The notes below the pieces were generated by a model. That model made no database searches. It was not told where the DNA came from and saw only the letters and a list, made by a program, of their open reading frames with translations. DNA of 64,000 nt from contig NC_092577.1 of the NCBI RefSeq assembly GCF_037975245.1, positions 4,746,001 through 4,810,000 on the forward strand, written 5' to 3'. The position numbers and the translations under genes are program-made. The first letter of the stretch is position 1; each line of letters starts with the position of its first letter. Below, in pieces: positions 11,970 through 24,300 of this stretch. The DNA is from Apostichopus japonicus. Lineage: Eukaryota; Echinodermata; Holothuroidea; Aspidochirotida; Stichopodidae.

Positions 11970-12445
11970 GTTCCTGGGCGATTAGGATGATTAGTTCCTT
12001 AAAGAGGATTCCTTATTATAGGCGGTTACAACTGTTGAATCTCACCACACTGGAGCTTAGGAGGTTACGTGGGGACTTGATCCAGGTTTTCAAGATTGTG
12101 TATGGTTTCGACAATTTATCCTTTACCGACTTTTTCATGTTTGCTAACAGTAGTTGTACTAGAGGTCATTGTCTTAAACTCCAAAAGTCGCATAGTAGGA
12201 TTAATATTCGGCATAATTTTTTTTCTAATAGGGTTGTGAATGAGTGGAATGGTTTGCCTGAGAAAGTTGTACTTGCAAGTATAGTGTCAATGGGTTTAAG
12301 AATGCTTTGGACAAGCACTTTAAGCATTGTAATCGGGTCTGAGTGTTTGTGTCTTCAGTTTTTTTTCCTCTCTCTATAGGGTCCTTGATGGGGACTTAAG
12401 TGTCCCTCCTGATCCTTTTTTCTACTAAACTAAACTAAACTAACC
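11970..12445 (+). pseudogene. 3' end of a CR1/jockey-like LINE (reverse transcriptase C-terminus)
   Basis: The frame reads RIPYYRRLQLLNLTTLELRR, then RGDLIQVFKIVYG, RGHCLKL, and FFSNRVVNEWNGLP, the usual order at the C-terminus of non-LTR reverse transcriptases of the CR1/jockey group. Near 12285 a one-base shift moves the continuation (GFKNALDKHFKHCNR) to another frame, so the copy is broken. A short 3' UTR ends in tandem CTAAA units at about 12424-12442, a typical LINE tail. The 5' part is missing, as in truncated insertions. The copy lies in the centre of the large transposon. Confidence 0.8.
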
Positions 12446-13985
12446 AACTAGAATAAGTAAACACAACAAGCACCGTGGTCGAAGGTGAACACATTTAAAT
12501 CCTGACTGTGGTCTAGGGAGCATACTACTAATAACATCACTAACATCATAATGTAATAATATGATAATATAATATAATAATTATAGTTTCCTAATTGCAT
12601 GATAGACAAAATAATATCAACGTATTGTAGCGGGAAAATAAATGTTAATGTTATTTATAAGGTTAAGGCTACGCGTAGCTAAAAAATTACTCAAGTACCG
12701 TATACGTAGTGTAAGCACTGACATGTGGAGAGAGTGTAGTCGGCAGTTCAAATGGTCATTGAAGGCCGGTTATTGGGCGTATATGCGTACAAGTTGACTT
12801 TGTTTGTGGTCACTCGTAGACAAATTCGGATCGAACCGCTGTTTTAGAAAGAGGTACTGGCAACATTTGGGAGCACTCATCCAGATGGGCCCGTGGAAAA
12901 TGTGTGTCCGGCATGACGTAACTGGAAATTATAATGCAACCAAAGGTATAGCTTACCAAGTGGTGGCCAAGGGCATGTCCCTACTAGATGCTCACAGCAA
13001 CCTCGCTACTTTAAAGGGTTTTACGTCGTACAATAAAACATAGTGATATGATGTTACTGGTTTATGGCCCGGTTGTTAATTATGCCAAATAATTATAAGT
13101 AGTTAAATAGTAGCAATTAAATATAAGTAGTTTTTTTTATCCTACATACTACATGCGTGTCGTTAACTGTGTACATATTGAAGTATATCATGTAGTATAG
13201 ACAATTACATCCGACCTAGCTTATAAATGTTGCGATAGTATCGTGTATTTGGACCAATTTATTTATGTATTATAGACCATTGGCCCAGATAGTATGAAAC
13301 AACAAAACTTCGTGAGCATATACTGGTACTCCAAGGTTTAACTTATGAGGTCTTTATTAAACCTATGGTAGTTTTTACTGAAAATCAAGGTAAGCCATTT
13401 CGACAAATCATCATAAATTACCAATCACAATGTAAGTAAGTACTCAGAACTTCAGATCCATAACCAGAAAGAAGAGGTCAAAATAAAGGAAACGAATCCT
13501 CATTATTTTTTAAAATTTATTTTATGCACAGATCTGGCCTGCTCTTAAAAATTGGTCCCGTTTGGCGTTTACATGACCCTCTAAACCAATTTATGCTGAA
13601 TAGCAATACTGCACGATTTTGAGTTTTCTATAATACTAAAGATCTTAAATGAAGTCATAGTGTATTTCCAATGTGTTCCCAAATGATCACCAAGGCAGTT
13701 ATATTTTGTTCAACGTTGACTGTTAGCACCTATTGAGCTATACCCAATTCCATTATAAAGTACGTTAGGGCAAATAATATAGTGAGGCGGTGCAATTAAA
13801 ATGAGACCATATCTGCCTATAGCATCTACCACGACGAGATGAATTTTATGTTACCATATCCCTGACCTTAAATAGCACCCGTTCAATGTCCCACCGTTGG
13901 GCTCCACGAAAGTTACTTAAGTTAATAAGATAAATGGATGAATAAACAATACAAAGAGATATATTACTTGTATGTTTGTTTCTCA
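12446..13985. other. Central region of the large transposon, mostly unassigned
   Basis: AT-rich sequence between the LINE remnant and the GT-rich repeat. It holds one 79-codon frame (12804-13043) that I do not recognise and that has no family motif. No transposase DDE/DDD motif, zinc finger or helicase motif can be read on either strand. Confidence 0.5.
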
Positions 13986-13989
13986 CATT

Positions 13990-14220
13990 TTTTTAATCGG
14001 TGTCGAAGGCGAACTGGCGAAAGGAATCTATGTAGTCATGATTGTATGTGTGTGCGTGTGTATGTCTGTGACGCTGCTTCTAAACACGATAAGTAAAGAA
14101 CGCAAATGTCTACAATACCTGACATGTATGTTGCCCATATTGTTCTTAGTGCTGTTCCAAGGTCATTTGGGGTCAACAGATTCAAACAATGAAAACCTTG
14201 TAAACACGTGAACTTGATAA
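13990..14220 (+). repeat. Dispersed GT-rich / AGGTCA-type repeat, copy 1
   Basis: It starts GGAATCTATG, followed by (GT)n, a TGTGACGCTGCTT block and AAGGTCATTTGGGGTCAACAG. The order is the same as at 38025-38400 and 54346-55020. It is part of the transposon's central region. Confidence 0.65.
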
Positions 14221-14289
14221 GACAAGGTCATTAGAGGCTCATATTTGGTATGTAAGTTATGAAAAATTTGGATGTAATCGGCAGCCGCT

Positions 14290-17200
14290 CTTAAGTTAGA
14301 TTTATACTATTATAACCATCTTGGAAAGAATGGAGCCTTCTTTAGGGATATAGACGGCAATGAGGGGGTTGAGTTGTTCCGTATAGGGGGCTATAGGGGT
14401 CATATCTATCAAACTCCATTATATTGGCTCCGGCATAAATATGTGCAGGCTATTCCATTTGGCTGTAATCGGCCGCCAATCTTAGACTTTTACTTATATT
14501 ACCACTATCGAGACAAAAGGGCCTTCTTTGGGAATACACACGGCAATGATGGGGTAAAGATATGTCCTGATACGGGGCCAGGGGTCGCATCTACAAAAAT
14601 CCAGTATGTTTTGTCCGGCATAAATATGTTGAGGTTATGCAATTTGGCTGTAATCGGCCGCTAATCTTAGAGTAAAACTAATTTATTCGATAGAATAGGG
14701 CCCTCTTTGGGCATACGGACGGCAATGAGGGGGGTCAAAATCATTCCTGATACGGGGCCATGGAGAGTATCAATGAAAATCAAGTATGTTTGGTCCGGCA
14801 TAAATATGTTCAGTCTATGCAATTTGACTGTAATTAGCCAGTCTTAGTACAATACTGATATTACGACTATCGAGAGAATAAGGCCCTCTTTGGGCATACG
14901 GACGGCAATGAGGGGGGTCAAAATCATTCCTGATACGGGGCCATGGAGAGTATCAATGAAAATCCACTATGTTTGGTCCGGCATAAATATATTCAGTCTA
15001 TGCAATTTGACTGTAATTAGACAGTCTTAGTACAATACTCATATTACGACTATCGAGAGAATAGGGCCCTTTTATGGGGATACGGACGGCAATGAGGGGG
15101 TTAAAATGTATTCTGTTAGGGAGCCAGAGGTCGTATCTATGAAAATCCAGTATGTTTGGTCCGGCATAAATATGTTCAGTCTATGCAATTTGACTGTAAT
15201 TAGACAGTCTTAGTACAATACTGATATTACGACTATCGAGAGAATAGGGCCCTCTTTGGGCATACGGACGGCAATGAGGGGGTCAAAATCATTCCTGATA
15301 CGGGGCCATGGAGAGTATCAATGAAAATCAAGTATGTTTGGTCCGGCATAAATATGTTCAGTCTATGCAATTTGACTGTAGTTAGCCAGTCTTTGTACTA
15401 TACTGATATTACGACTATCGATAGAAAAGGGCCCTTTTATGGGGATACGGGCGGCAATGAGGGGGTCAAAATATATTCTGTTAGGGAGCTAGAGGTCGTA
15501 TCTATGAAAATCCAGTATGTTTGGTCCGGCATAAATATGTTCATTTTATGCAATTTTACTGTAATTAGCCAGTCTTAGTACAATACTGATATATCAACTA
15601 TAGAGAGAAGAGGGCCCTTTTATGGGGATACGGACGGCAATGAGGGGGTCAAAATGTATTCTGTTAGGGAGCCAGAGGTCGTATCTATGAAAATCCAGTA
15701 TGTTTGGTCCGGCATAAATATGTTCAGTCTATGCAATTTGACTGTAATTAGACAGTCTTAGTACAATACTCATATTACGACTATCGAGAGAATAGGGCCC
15801 TTTTATGGGGATACGGACGGCAATGAGGGGGTCAAAATATATTCTGTTAGGGAGCCAGAGGCCGTATCTATGAAAATCCAGTATGTTTGGTCCGGCATAA
15901 ATATGTTCAGTCTATGCAATTTGACTGTAATTAGCCAGTCTTAGTACAATACTCATATTACGACTATCGAGAGAATAGGGCCCTCTTTGGGCATACGGAC
16001 GGCAATGAGGGGGTCACAATGTATTCTGTTAGGGAGCCAGGGGCCGTATCTATGAAAATCCAGTATGTTTGGTCCGGCATAAATATGTTCAGTCTATGCA
16101 ATTTGACTGTAATTAGACAGTCTTAGTACAATACTCATATTACGACTATCGAGAGAATAGGGCCCTCTTTGGGCATACGGACGGCAATGAGGGGGTCACA
16201 ATGTATTATGTTAGGGAGCCAGAGGTCGTATCTATGAAAATCCAGTATGTTTGGTCCGGCATAAATATGTTCAGTCTATGCAATTTGACTGTAATTAGAC
16301 AGTCTTAGTACAATACTCATATTACGACTATCGAGAGAATAGGGCCCTCTTTGGGCATACGGACGGCAATGAGGGGGTCACAATGTATTATGTTAGGGAG
16401 CCAGAGGTCGTATCTATGAAAATCCACTATGTTTGGTCCGGCATAAATATGTTCGGTCTATGCAATTTTACTGTAATTAGACAGTCTTAGTACAATACTC
16501 ATATTACGACTATCGAGAGAATAGGGCCCTTTTATGGGGATACGGACGGCACTGAGGGGGTCAAAATATATTCTGTTAGGGAGCCAGAGGCCGTATCTAT
16601 GAAAATCCAGTATGTTTGGTCCGGCATAAAAATGTTCAGTCTATGCAATTTGACTGTAATTAGCCAGTCTTAGTACAATACTGATATTACGACTATCGAG
16701 AGAATAGGGCCCTCTTTGGGCATACGGACGGCAATGAGGGGGGTCACAATGTATTATGTTAGGGAGCCAGAGGTCGTATCTATGAAAATCCAGTATGTTT
16801 GGTCCGGCATAAATATGTTCGGTCTATGCAATTTTACTGTAATTAGACAGTCTTAGTACAATACTCATATTACGACTATCGAGAGAATAGGGCCCTTTTA
16901 TGGGGATACGGACGGCACTGAGGGGGTCAAAATATATTCTGTTAGGGAGCTAGAGGCCGTATCTATGAAAATCCAGTATGTTTGGTCCGGCATAAAAATG
17001 TTCAGTCTATGCAATTTGACTGTAATTAGCCAGTCTTAGTACAATACTGATATTACGACTATCGAGAGAATAGGGCCCTCTTTGGGCATACGGACGGCAA
17101 TGAGGGGGTCAAAATCATTCCTGATACGGGGCCATGGAGAGTATCAATGAAAATCAAGTATGTTTGGTCCGGCATAAATATGTTCAGTCTATGCAATTTA

Positions 17201-18490
17201 CTGTAGTTAGCCAGTCTTTGTACTATACTGATATTTCGACTATCGAGAGAATAGGGCCCTTTTATGGGCATACGGACGGCAATGAGGGGGTCAAAATGTA
17301 TTCTGTTAGGGAGCCAGAGGCCGTATCTATGAAAATCCACTATGTTTGGTCCGGCATAAATGTGTTCAGTCTATGCAATTTGACTGTAATTAGCCAGTCT
17401 TAGTACAATACTCATATTACGACTATCGAGAGAATAGGGCCCTCTTTAGGGATACGGACGGCAATGAGGGGGTCAAAATGTATCCTGTTAGGGAGCCAGG
17501 GGTCGTATCTATCAAAATCCAGTATGTTTGGTCCGGCATAAAAATGTTCAGTCTATGCAATTTGACTGTAATTAGCCAGTATTATTACAATATTGATATT
17601 ACGACTATCGAGAGAATAGGGCCCTCTTTGGGCATACGGATGGCAATGAGGGGGTCAAAATCATTCCTGATACGGGGCCATGGAGAGTATCAATGAAAAT
17701 CCAGTATGTTTGGTCCGGCATAAATATGTTCAGTCTATGCAATTTACTGTAGTTAGCCAGTCTTTGTACTATACTTATAATTCGACTATCGAGAGAATAG
17801 GGCCCTTTTATGGGCATACGGACGGCAATGAGGGGGTCACAATGTATTCTGTTAGGGAGCCAGGGGTCGTATCTATGAAAATCCAGTATGTTTGGTCCGG
17901 CATAAATATGTTCAGTCTATGCAATTTGACTGTAATTAGACAGTCTTAGTACAATACTGATATTACGACTATCGAGAGAATAGGGCCCTCTTTGGGGATA
18001 CGGGCGGCAATGAGGGGGTCAAAATATATTCTGTTAGGGAGCTAGAGGTCGTATCTATGAAAATCCAGTATGATTGGTCCGGCATAAATGTGTTCAGTCT
18101 ATGCAATTTGACTGTAGTTATCCAGTCTTTGTACTATACTGATATTACGACTATCGATAGAAAAGGGCCCTTTTATGGGGATACGGGCGGCAATGAGGGG
18201 GTCAAAATATATTCTGTTGGGGAGCTAGAGGTCGTATCTATGAAAATCCAGTATGTTTGGTCCGGCATAAATATGTTCAGTTTATGCAATTTGACTTTAA
18301 TTAGACAGTCTTAGTACAATACTGATATTACGACTATCCAGAGAATAGGGCCCTCTTTGGGCATAAGGACGGCAATGAGAGGGTGAAGATGTGTCCTGAT
18401 ACGGGGCCAGGGGTCGCATCTACAAAAATCCAGTATGTTTTGTCCGGCATAAATATGTTTAGGTTATGCAATTTGGCTGTAATCGGCCAT
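14290..18490 (+). repeat. Right-arm array of the ~183-bp repeat (about 22-23 units)
   Basis: Tandem units with a 180-185 bp period, tracked by ACTATCGAGAGAATAGGGCC. They are the reverse complement of the left-arm units. Units in the middle (14870-18330) are very alike. The first two or three units (14290-14660) and the last (18350-18490) are diverged, the usual pattern where unequal exchange homogenises the interior. Because 183 is divisible by three, some frames stay open through a unit and give repetitive peptides such as SGINMFSLCNLTVISQS; these are not genes. Confidence 0.95.
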
Positions 18491-18608
18491 GTATGCATAC
18501 ACAAAGGTTCAATTACCTAAAAATATATTAAATACAAATTTGGCCTTTTTTTTTGGTCCCAATTTGACCGACAATGTATCCGGAAAACTGGCAACCCTGC
18601 TTCAACCA

Positions 18609-18649
18609 AATATCCTGCTAGCAGAATATCCTGCTAACTTCAGGTGGGT
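18609..18649 (-). repeat. Right terminal inverted repeat (41 bp)
   Basis: Perfect reverse complement of 8587-8627, ending GCTAACTTCAGGTGGGT immediately before the right target duplication. Confidence 0.88.
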
Positions 18650-18658
18650 ACACAGAAC
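18650..18658. repeat. Right 9-bp target-site duplication
   Basis: ACACAGAAC, identical to 8578-8586 and adjacent to the right terminal repeat. The sequence beyond it was next to the UQCC2 5' UTR before the insertion. Confidence 0.88.
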
Positions 18659-19251
18659 TTGTATAAATCTTTCCGTGGTGTTGTATTGTGGTTACATACT
18701 ATTTTGCCATTATATAATTTGTAGTGTTAAACTGTAAGACCATTTGTCAGCTTCGTGAAAATGCTGAATTGCGCAATGTATCGGCTATGAAGGGAGACAC
18801 TCCGCCCACAGAGATTTGCTAAAGCATCGAACCTGTAGCAAATCATTGCTCGGCACCACAACTATAAACGGCTGGGCCAGTTTGCTTCAAAGGTCAAGCC
18901 TTGATGGAAGGTGCCTTATGATAGGAACTTGTGTCTCATAGACCTCCGAAACGAAATGTAAAAAATCAGAGGTGAAATTAAAGATTTTTTTTGCTATAAA
19001 TTTTAAGGGGAAACATTGGACTGACTTCCAACCCCCAAGCTATATAATGTGGATGTCTTACTATCAAAATATGTGGTTAACATAGTGCCTGAGGTCAAAG
19101 GTGATTTAGTCAAAAGTGAAATGTATAATTTTAATGCAATTTTGAGTCAATAGCTAAAGGGCTTAACAGGTTTTCTTTAATAAACATAATAACTATGTAA
19201 CGTACTCGTATACGTGCTCCATCTCCCTTCTCCTCAACCCAACCTCCTACC
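18659..19251. promoter_or_regulatory. Probable original upstream (promoter) region of UQCC2
   Basis: By the logic of the target duplication, this sequence lay about 20-600 bp upstream of the UQCC2 ATG before the 10-kb insertion, so the native promoter should be here, facing left. I see no unambiguous core motif. The assignment rests only on position. Confidence 0.4.
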
Positions 19252-19587
19252 CAAGGGCGTAGGAACCGGGGGGCTGGGGGGGCGCCAGCCCCCCAGTGAA
19301 AAATGTGGAGGGGCGGAAGTATCATTCCGCCCCCCCCCCCCCCCGCTCCGCAAGTCAGAAAACCCCTTTATCATTTCCAAATGAGAAAAAAATCTCATTT
19401 GGAGCACCAAATTGCATCTAAGGCCAGGTGAAAATACAAAATTAAGTTTACAAAATGGAGTGGGTGTTGAAGTGTGCTATATTGCACCAAATTGCATCTG
19501 AGGCCACCTGGAAATGCAAAAAATTCCTCCCCCATGCCGGCCATCAGTCTTCAGCCCCACACTCAAAAGTACCTTCCTACGCCACTG
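19252..19587. mobile_element. hAT-like non-autonomous element
   Basis: The left end is CAAGGGCGTAGGAA and the right end, reverse-complemented, is CAGTGGCGTAGGAA. Perfect 8-bp duplications CTCCTACC lie at 19244-19251 and 19588-19595. An 8-bp duplication and CA..TG ends fit the hAT superfamily. The inside holds a G/C-rich palindromic stretch and two related copies of an ACCAAATTGCATCT block. No transposase is present. Confidence 0.8.
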
Positions 19588-19599
19588 CTCCTACCACTG

Positions 19600-21080
19600 T
19601 ATCCTCGTTATCTGTCAGACTGAACCTGGACACGACCTGTTAGTATGTATTAAACTGTAGAATTTTCTACATGGCCTCCCAAATTATTTTCAGCATTGAA
19701 CTTTACATGGGCTTGCATGACACTACTATAGGTATCGTAGATGGCAATTTAAGCAGCGCAATGAGCATTTCTCTGACCGTCCACCCGACCCTTACACCGT
19801 ACCCATCCCACCGCACCCCACCCTACCCCTCCCCGGCCGTCCCATCCCACCACTATCCACTCCCCATAATCATCAAGCCTGACAGGGTCGGAAGTGTCCC
19901 TTCTGGAATTCACGCGTACCGTCAGCAGTCCATATCAAGCTGTTATAAACACGTTTACCAACACGTAATACACCATTTCAATACCAGACCATATGTGTAC
20001 GAGATAGAGTGGCATTACTACTACGCATGCAGGTACGCGAGGAAGTTAAAGTCAATACATTGCTTCTGTCAAAGATGTGACCTGTCGCAGCCATGATCAA
20101 CTTTGGAGACCCACTTGAATATTAAAACTTTTCAGGTCCCAGAACTGCATGGCACTGTGAGCAGGTGCGACGGAGCCGGGGAGGGGGAAACGGCACGTCC
20201 CCACCCATACAAGCACTCTCTCAGATAATAATGTCAAAATAGTCATTGCTTTAATAAAAAAACGTCTACAATATCTTATAACTAAAAATATGTTTTTTCT
20301 CACTTCATAAACAACAGATGTTTCAAAGCAGGAGCTCGTCACGATATGCAAATCAAAAAAAAAAAAGATAAATGTATAGGCATACGGCCGGGCCTATTTT
20401 GAGTTGATGTAAAGTCGCTTGTTTCATAATCTGTGACTTGCTTGTGCAGGAACTGCCGAACTGACCATAATTAGATGGAATTTGTGAATGACTTCCCTGT
20501 AAGGGGATAAGGGCCTATCTTAAAATCAATTATGGCCAACGCTCAGCAGCTGGTGTAGAGAAAGCATCTGCACTAATTACATTTTATTTCCGAGCCTTCA
20601 AAACATCAACCTTTGCTTCAGTTCACAAGCTGTTTTCTTCTTCTTTGCAATGACAGATGCTATTTCTGTGTTTTAGATAGGAAGTTAAGGAAATCATATC
20701 TTAGAAGAATGCATACACCTCACCAGTTTTGCTTCGATAAGCAGTTATTACATGAAATTGGTTGGTATTATGAAAACGTTGTAGAGCAGTGTTGCATAAC
20801 ATATTTTGCATGATCTTTGTAAATTGCATGAATATATGCATAGGACGTATTCATAATTTCTTTTCAAAACTCAGTCACTGAAAAAACAACCTTAGCAAAG
20901 CTCAAGAAATACATTTATGCAACTGAACTTATCACAACATGGTTCAAATTTAGTTAATTGCAGGTTTGCTTTCCCTGTTGTTTTTGCATAAGAACAATTG
21001 ATTTTGTTTTACATGGGTGTGCCTGTTTACAACCTTTTTTCGCAGTGTCAGGCTCACGCCCGCCCCGAGTTGCCTGAATA
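19600..21080. other. Intergenic DNA, no gene seen
   Basis: Lies between the hAT-like element and the YTHDF promoter. The longest frame (19671-20096) is low-complexity (proline/serine/histidine-rich) and then unlike any family I know. No splice-supported exon was found. Confidence 0.5.
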
Positions 21081-21089
21081 TGATGACGT

Positions 21090-21306
21090 TTGATCACGTG
21101 ACGCAATGACGGCACATGTAAGTAGTCCGCCATTGTTTTGATACGTACAGCACAACGTTACTTCGTCAATTCCCAGTTGGATTTTTGAACTTTTGATCCG
21201 CCGGAATTTATAGACTTTGGCTCTGTTTGGATCAAGCGATCATTGAATTTACAAACTGTTCAGAATTTGACTCTTGACACGTTGAAAACTTTCAGAAATT
21301 TAGGCA
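21090..21306 (+). promoter_or_regulatory. Candidate YTHDF promoter and 5' UTR
   Basis: The 210 bp before the YTHDF ATG contain GATCACGTGACGC (an E-box overlapping a CRE-like TGACG), a second TGACG, and GTCCGCCATTGTT, which resembles a YY1 site, followed by a probable 5' UTR. No TATA box is evident. These motifs are typical of housekeeping promoters. The transcription start is not determinable by eye. Confidence 0.45.
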
Positions 21307-24300
21307 ATGTCTGCAGCCGGCAATGTTGAACAGGTTTGTGTGCCTAACTTGGGATTGTCAATGCAATTTTGTACGGAAGTAAACACTCTTGTGGTTGTTG
21401 AAAGCTATAGGGAAATATATACTTAGGCCATTTGATTTGGCTTCTACCTGCGTTGTAGTACCTGGCAGTGGCAATGTAGTGTAATAGTAAGCGACATAGC
21501 AGTAGCTTACTACATTGCAACTTATGTAGCTAACGTAGTTATATAACTTAATGACACTTATACTTGTCTTCGCTGTATTGAGTGGCTTGGATGAAAGGAT
21601 GTCAGATATGAATTTCCAAATGGTTGTTTTTAAGTTGTTTTTTGGATTTTCATATTTGTTTGTCATTATTGTCTCAAAAGGAGTTTCAGTGCTTCCTGTG
21701 TGCTCAGTAGTCACTGCTAATGTAAATACAAATGGAAGGGCATTTCCAAGTACCCATTATAGTTGTCTGCAAAAATATGTAGCAAAAGAGCAATGACCAA
21801 TATGTACACTGTTACAGAGATGTTGAAGTTGGTGAATAGAAAATCTGCTTTGGGGTTGATACCAATTATTTTAAATTTTTACCAGGGTCTATTTGAAGGT
21901 GTATAGCCTAGTTACAGTGCAATCTGTATTTGATTTAGAGAACTAAGTGGTCTGCTGGACAACCTCCATGCCTGATTTTGGTTGTTTGAAGAGAAATTTA
22001 GTCATCTTGGACAACCAGACTACAATGTAAAAAAAATTTTAAAAATTCCCCAGGTTTATCAGTGTTAGAACTTGAATTCAAGGGATCTTTTTTTGAGACA
22101 TCGAAAAAACATGCCATACACCTTCAGTGCGTGCATGCAAACTGTAAATGAGTTGTGTTCATGTTCTTTGTTCCTATTTGTGTTATTTTTTTTTTTTGTT
22201 ACTAAAGGGTTTAATTCTTTGCTCAAAGTTTGTGTAGCAGTATAATAAGGAATTGCATTTGTCTCTTATACTAAGAAAATGCGATCGTTTCCTATGTAAA
22301 ACGAAAAACTGAGCACTAAACACCTTTGAACTGGTATAGTAATTGGACCACTTTGTATATCATATTGGGAGACTGGATAAATAGAGTTCAGTAAAGGTAC
22401 TGTAGAAAGGGTGTGAGCTGGACGTAAAAAGGTGTAATTTCAAAAGAGATTATTGAAATGTCTTCATGATACAGTCCAAGACTATACAGTAGGTTTGTTT
22501 CTGCACTATGCTGAGCACATAGATCTATGTAATGTGTTTGCATTTATCGGTGTTTTAATGGTGAATTTGCTCAAAGGGGAGGAGGGTGAATGGGGGGGAA
22601 GCAACTTATAATTACTTATATTATACCCAAAAGGGACCATTTGTGGACCAATGAAATATGTTGTATAACTCAAGTAATTAAATCTCAAAAGGAAAATAAG
22701 GTTTAGTCTTTGAGAAATCTTAATTGAGATAATCAGTTAGACTAGAATTTAATCTTATTGTGGTTTAAATTTGTTCTGAATAATTTGAATATCTGGAGGG
22801 ATGTCAGTGGGTGAAGGTCTCCATTTCTGGGGTTGATAGGTTGGTTGGTTGTCCTACGCAATAGGGAAATTCTTTACCGTAATACATATACTTACATAAA
22901 AACAGGTCTGCATTATTACATGAATACTACATCTTTGGATGGTTACAGACTGCTTGTCATTCCGACAAGCTGTACCAGATGTTCACATTCATCCGATTAC
23001 ATCTTGGGACAGGAACGAGTGAGTCTATGTGGGTTGCATCCATAGGGTCTTTTACTTGAACCTACAGTACTGTATATCACCCTATACCCAAAATGGTTTT
23101 TTATTCCATCTTTTTCTTTTCATTTAAATTTGATTGTGAAATAATTTTGTATAATTTGTGTCTCCTTTCCTTTCATGGGTCTCCTGATCATTCCACAGAA
23201 ATCAAAGCCACAGAGGTCACAAGGTTTGTAATTTTTTATTTTTTTATGTATCTTTGATTGATTTATTTATTTTTCCATTTTCATGCATATATTACAATGT
23301 TTACAATGAAAAGACAATCGATAAGACAATGGTGGAAGGGCTTTGAGCCGTAGCTTTTACAAGAAGCCCACCGCAACATAATTACAAAGTAAATGAAAAT
23401 AGAAAAAGACATTCATTGTAAATACTGTATGATTTAATGACTTTCCTCACAATTTATGGACCTCATGTGATAATTTTTTTTTGCAATTTAGATTCACATG
23501 TGTCATTCATTTCTTTGCCTGCTGTTTAATATGCAGTGTATTACATATTAAGTTGTGTTTCATTTCTCATTTGTTTCATGATTTTAAAAAAAAGCAACCC
23601 CTCTTCTGATCCCATGCCTCTCCAGTGACAATTCAGTCAGTCAAATTATAAAATCTTGTCACACCCAATGAAACTTCAAGTTTGTTCCTATTCAAATTCA
23701 CTGTAACTTTCTTTCTCTTGTAGCGCAAAATGGTCCGGTGAACCCAAAGGAAGTTTCTTCGGAGAATAGTTTTGAGCGGTACATGCCGAATCAAGTAACA
23801 CAGGTATGTTGTAGAGCTCTCATTATCTCATAGTAAGTCTCGTTACTTACACCCACTCTCTTCCAAGCCCTGGTTACTCGCATATATGGTTGTTTGCACC
23901 CACAAGGTCGGTGTTTGAAACCAAAAGTCTGGTTTGAAACCACAGTACTTATCATGTAGTAAATTAGCATCACATCAGACATAATTTGCAAATCGGTCTT
24001 CTTTGTTTCTGTTTTTTCAGGGATACCCTGCGGCTCCGGCCAACATGGCTCCAGCTGATACGTACATGGCAAGCTACTACCCTTCCACTTACTCCTTTCC
24101 ATACTCTATGCCCGGAAGTGAGAACACTTGGTCGACTGGCGGTGATAATTTTAATTCTACTTACAATTACGACTTCAGTTACCCGACTGATTACTACAAT
24201 CAGCCAGGCACCACCCCGCCGTACCTTGGACAGTCATTTAATTTCTTCCCTCCTGGGAACCCGGACTATACCCAAGGGGCATGGAGTGGACAGGGCCAAG

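Larger units (their letters stand above)
8587..18649. mobile_element. 10-kb foldback / Mutator-like non-autonomous DNA transposon
   Basis: The ends 8587-8627 and 18609-18649 are perfect 41-bp inverted repeats starting ACCCACCTGAAGTTAGCAGG, and a perfect 9-bp duplication flanks them. Inside each end is a tandem array of a ~183-bp unit, and the two arrays are in opposite orientation (8860-11245 and about 14290-18490). The centre (11250-14290) holds a broken LINE fragment, a GT/AGGTCA-type dispersed repeat and an unrecognised 79-codon frame, but no transposase. Nine-bp duplications and repetitive inverted arms are known from Foldback and other Mutator-related elements; sea urchin TU elements are foldback transposons with tandem repeats in their arms. 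The family assignment is inference. The boundaries are seen directly. Confidence 0.88.

Noticed and set aside
14374-18314. Series of open frames with peptides like SGINMFSLCNLTVISQS
   Set aside because: They are read-through of the ~183-bp satellite (a period divisible by three). They lack splice or start context and occur in several frames and on both strands.
19671-20096. 141-codon plus-strand frame downstream of the hAT-like element
   Set aside because: Low-complexity proline/serine/histidine stretch followed by unrecognised text. No splice or homology support.
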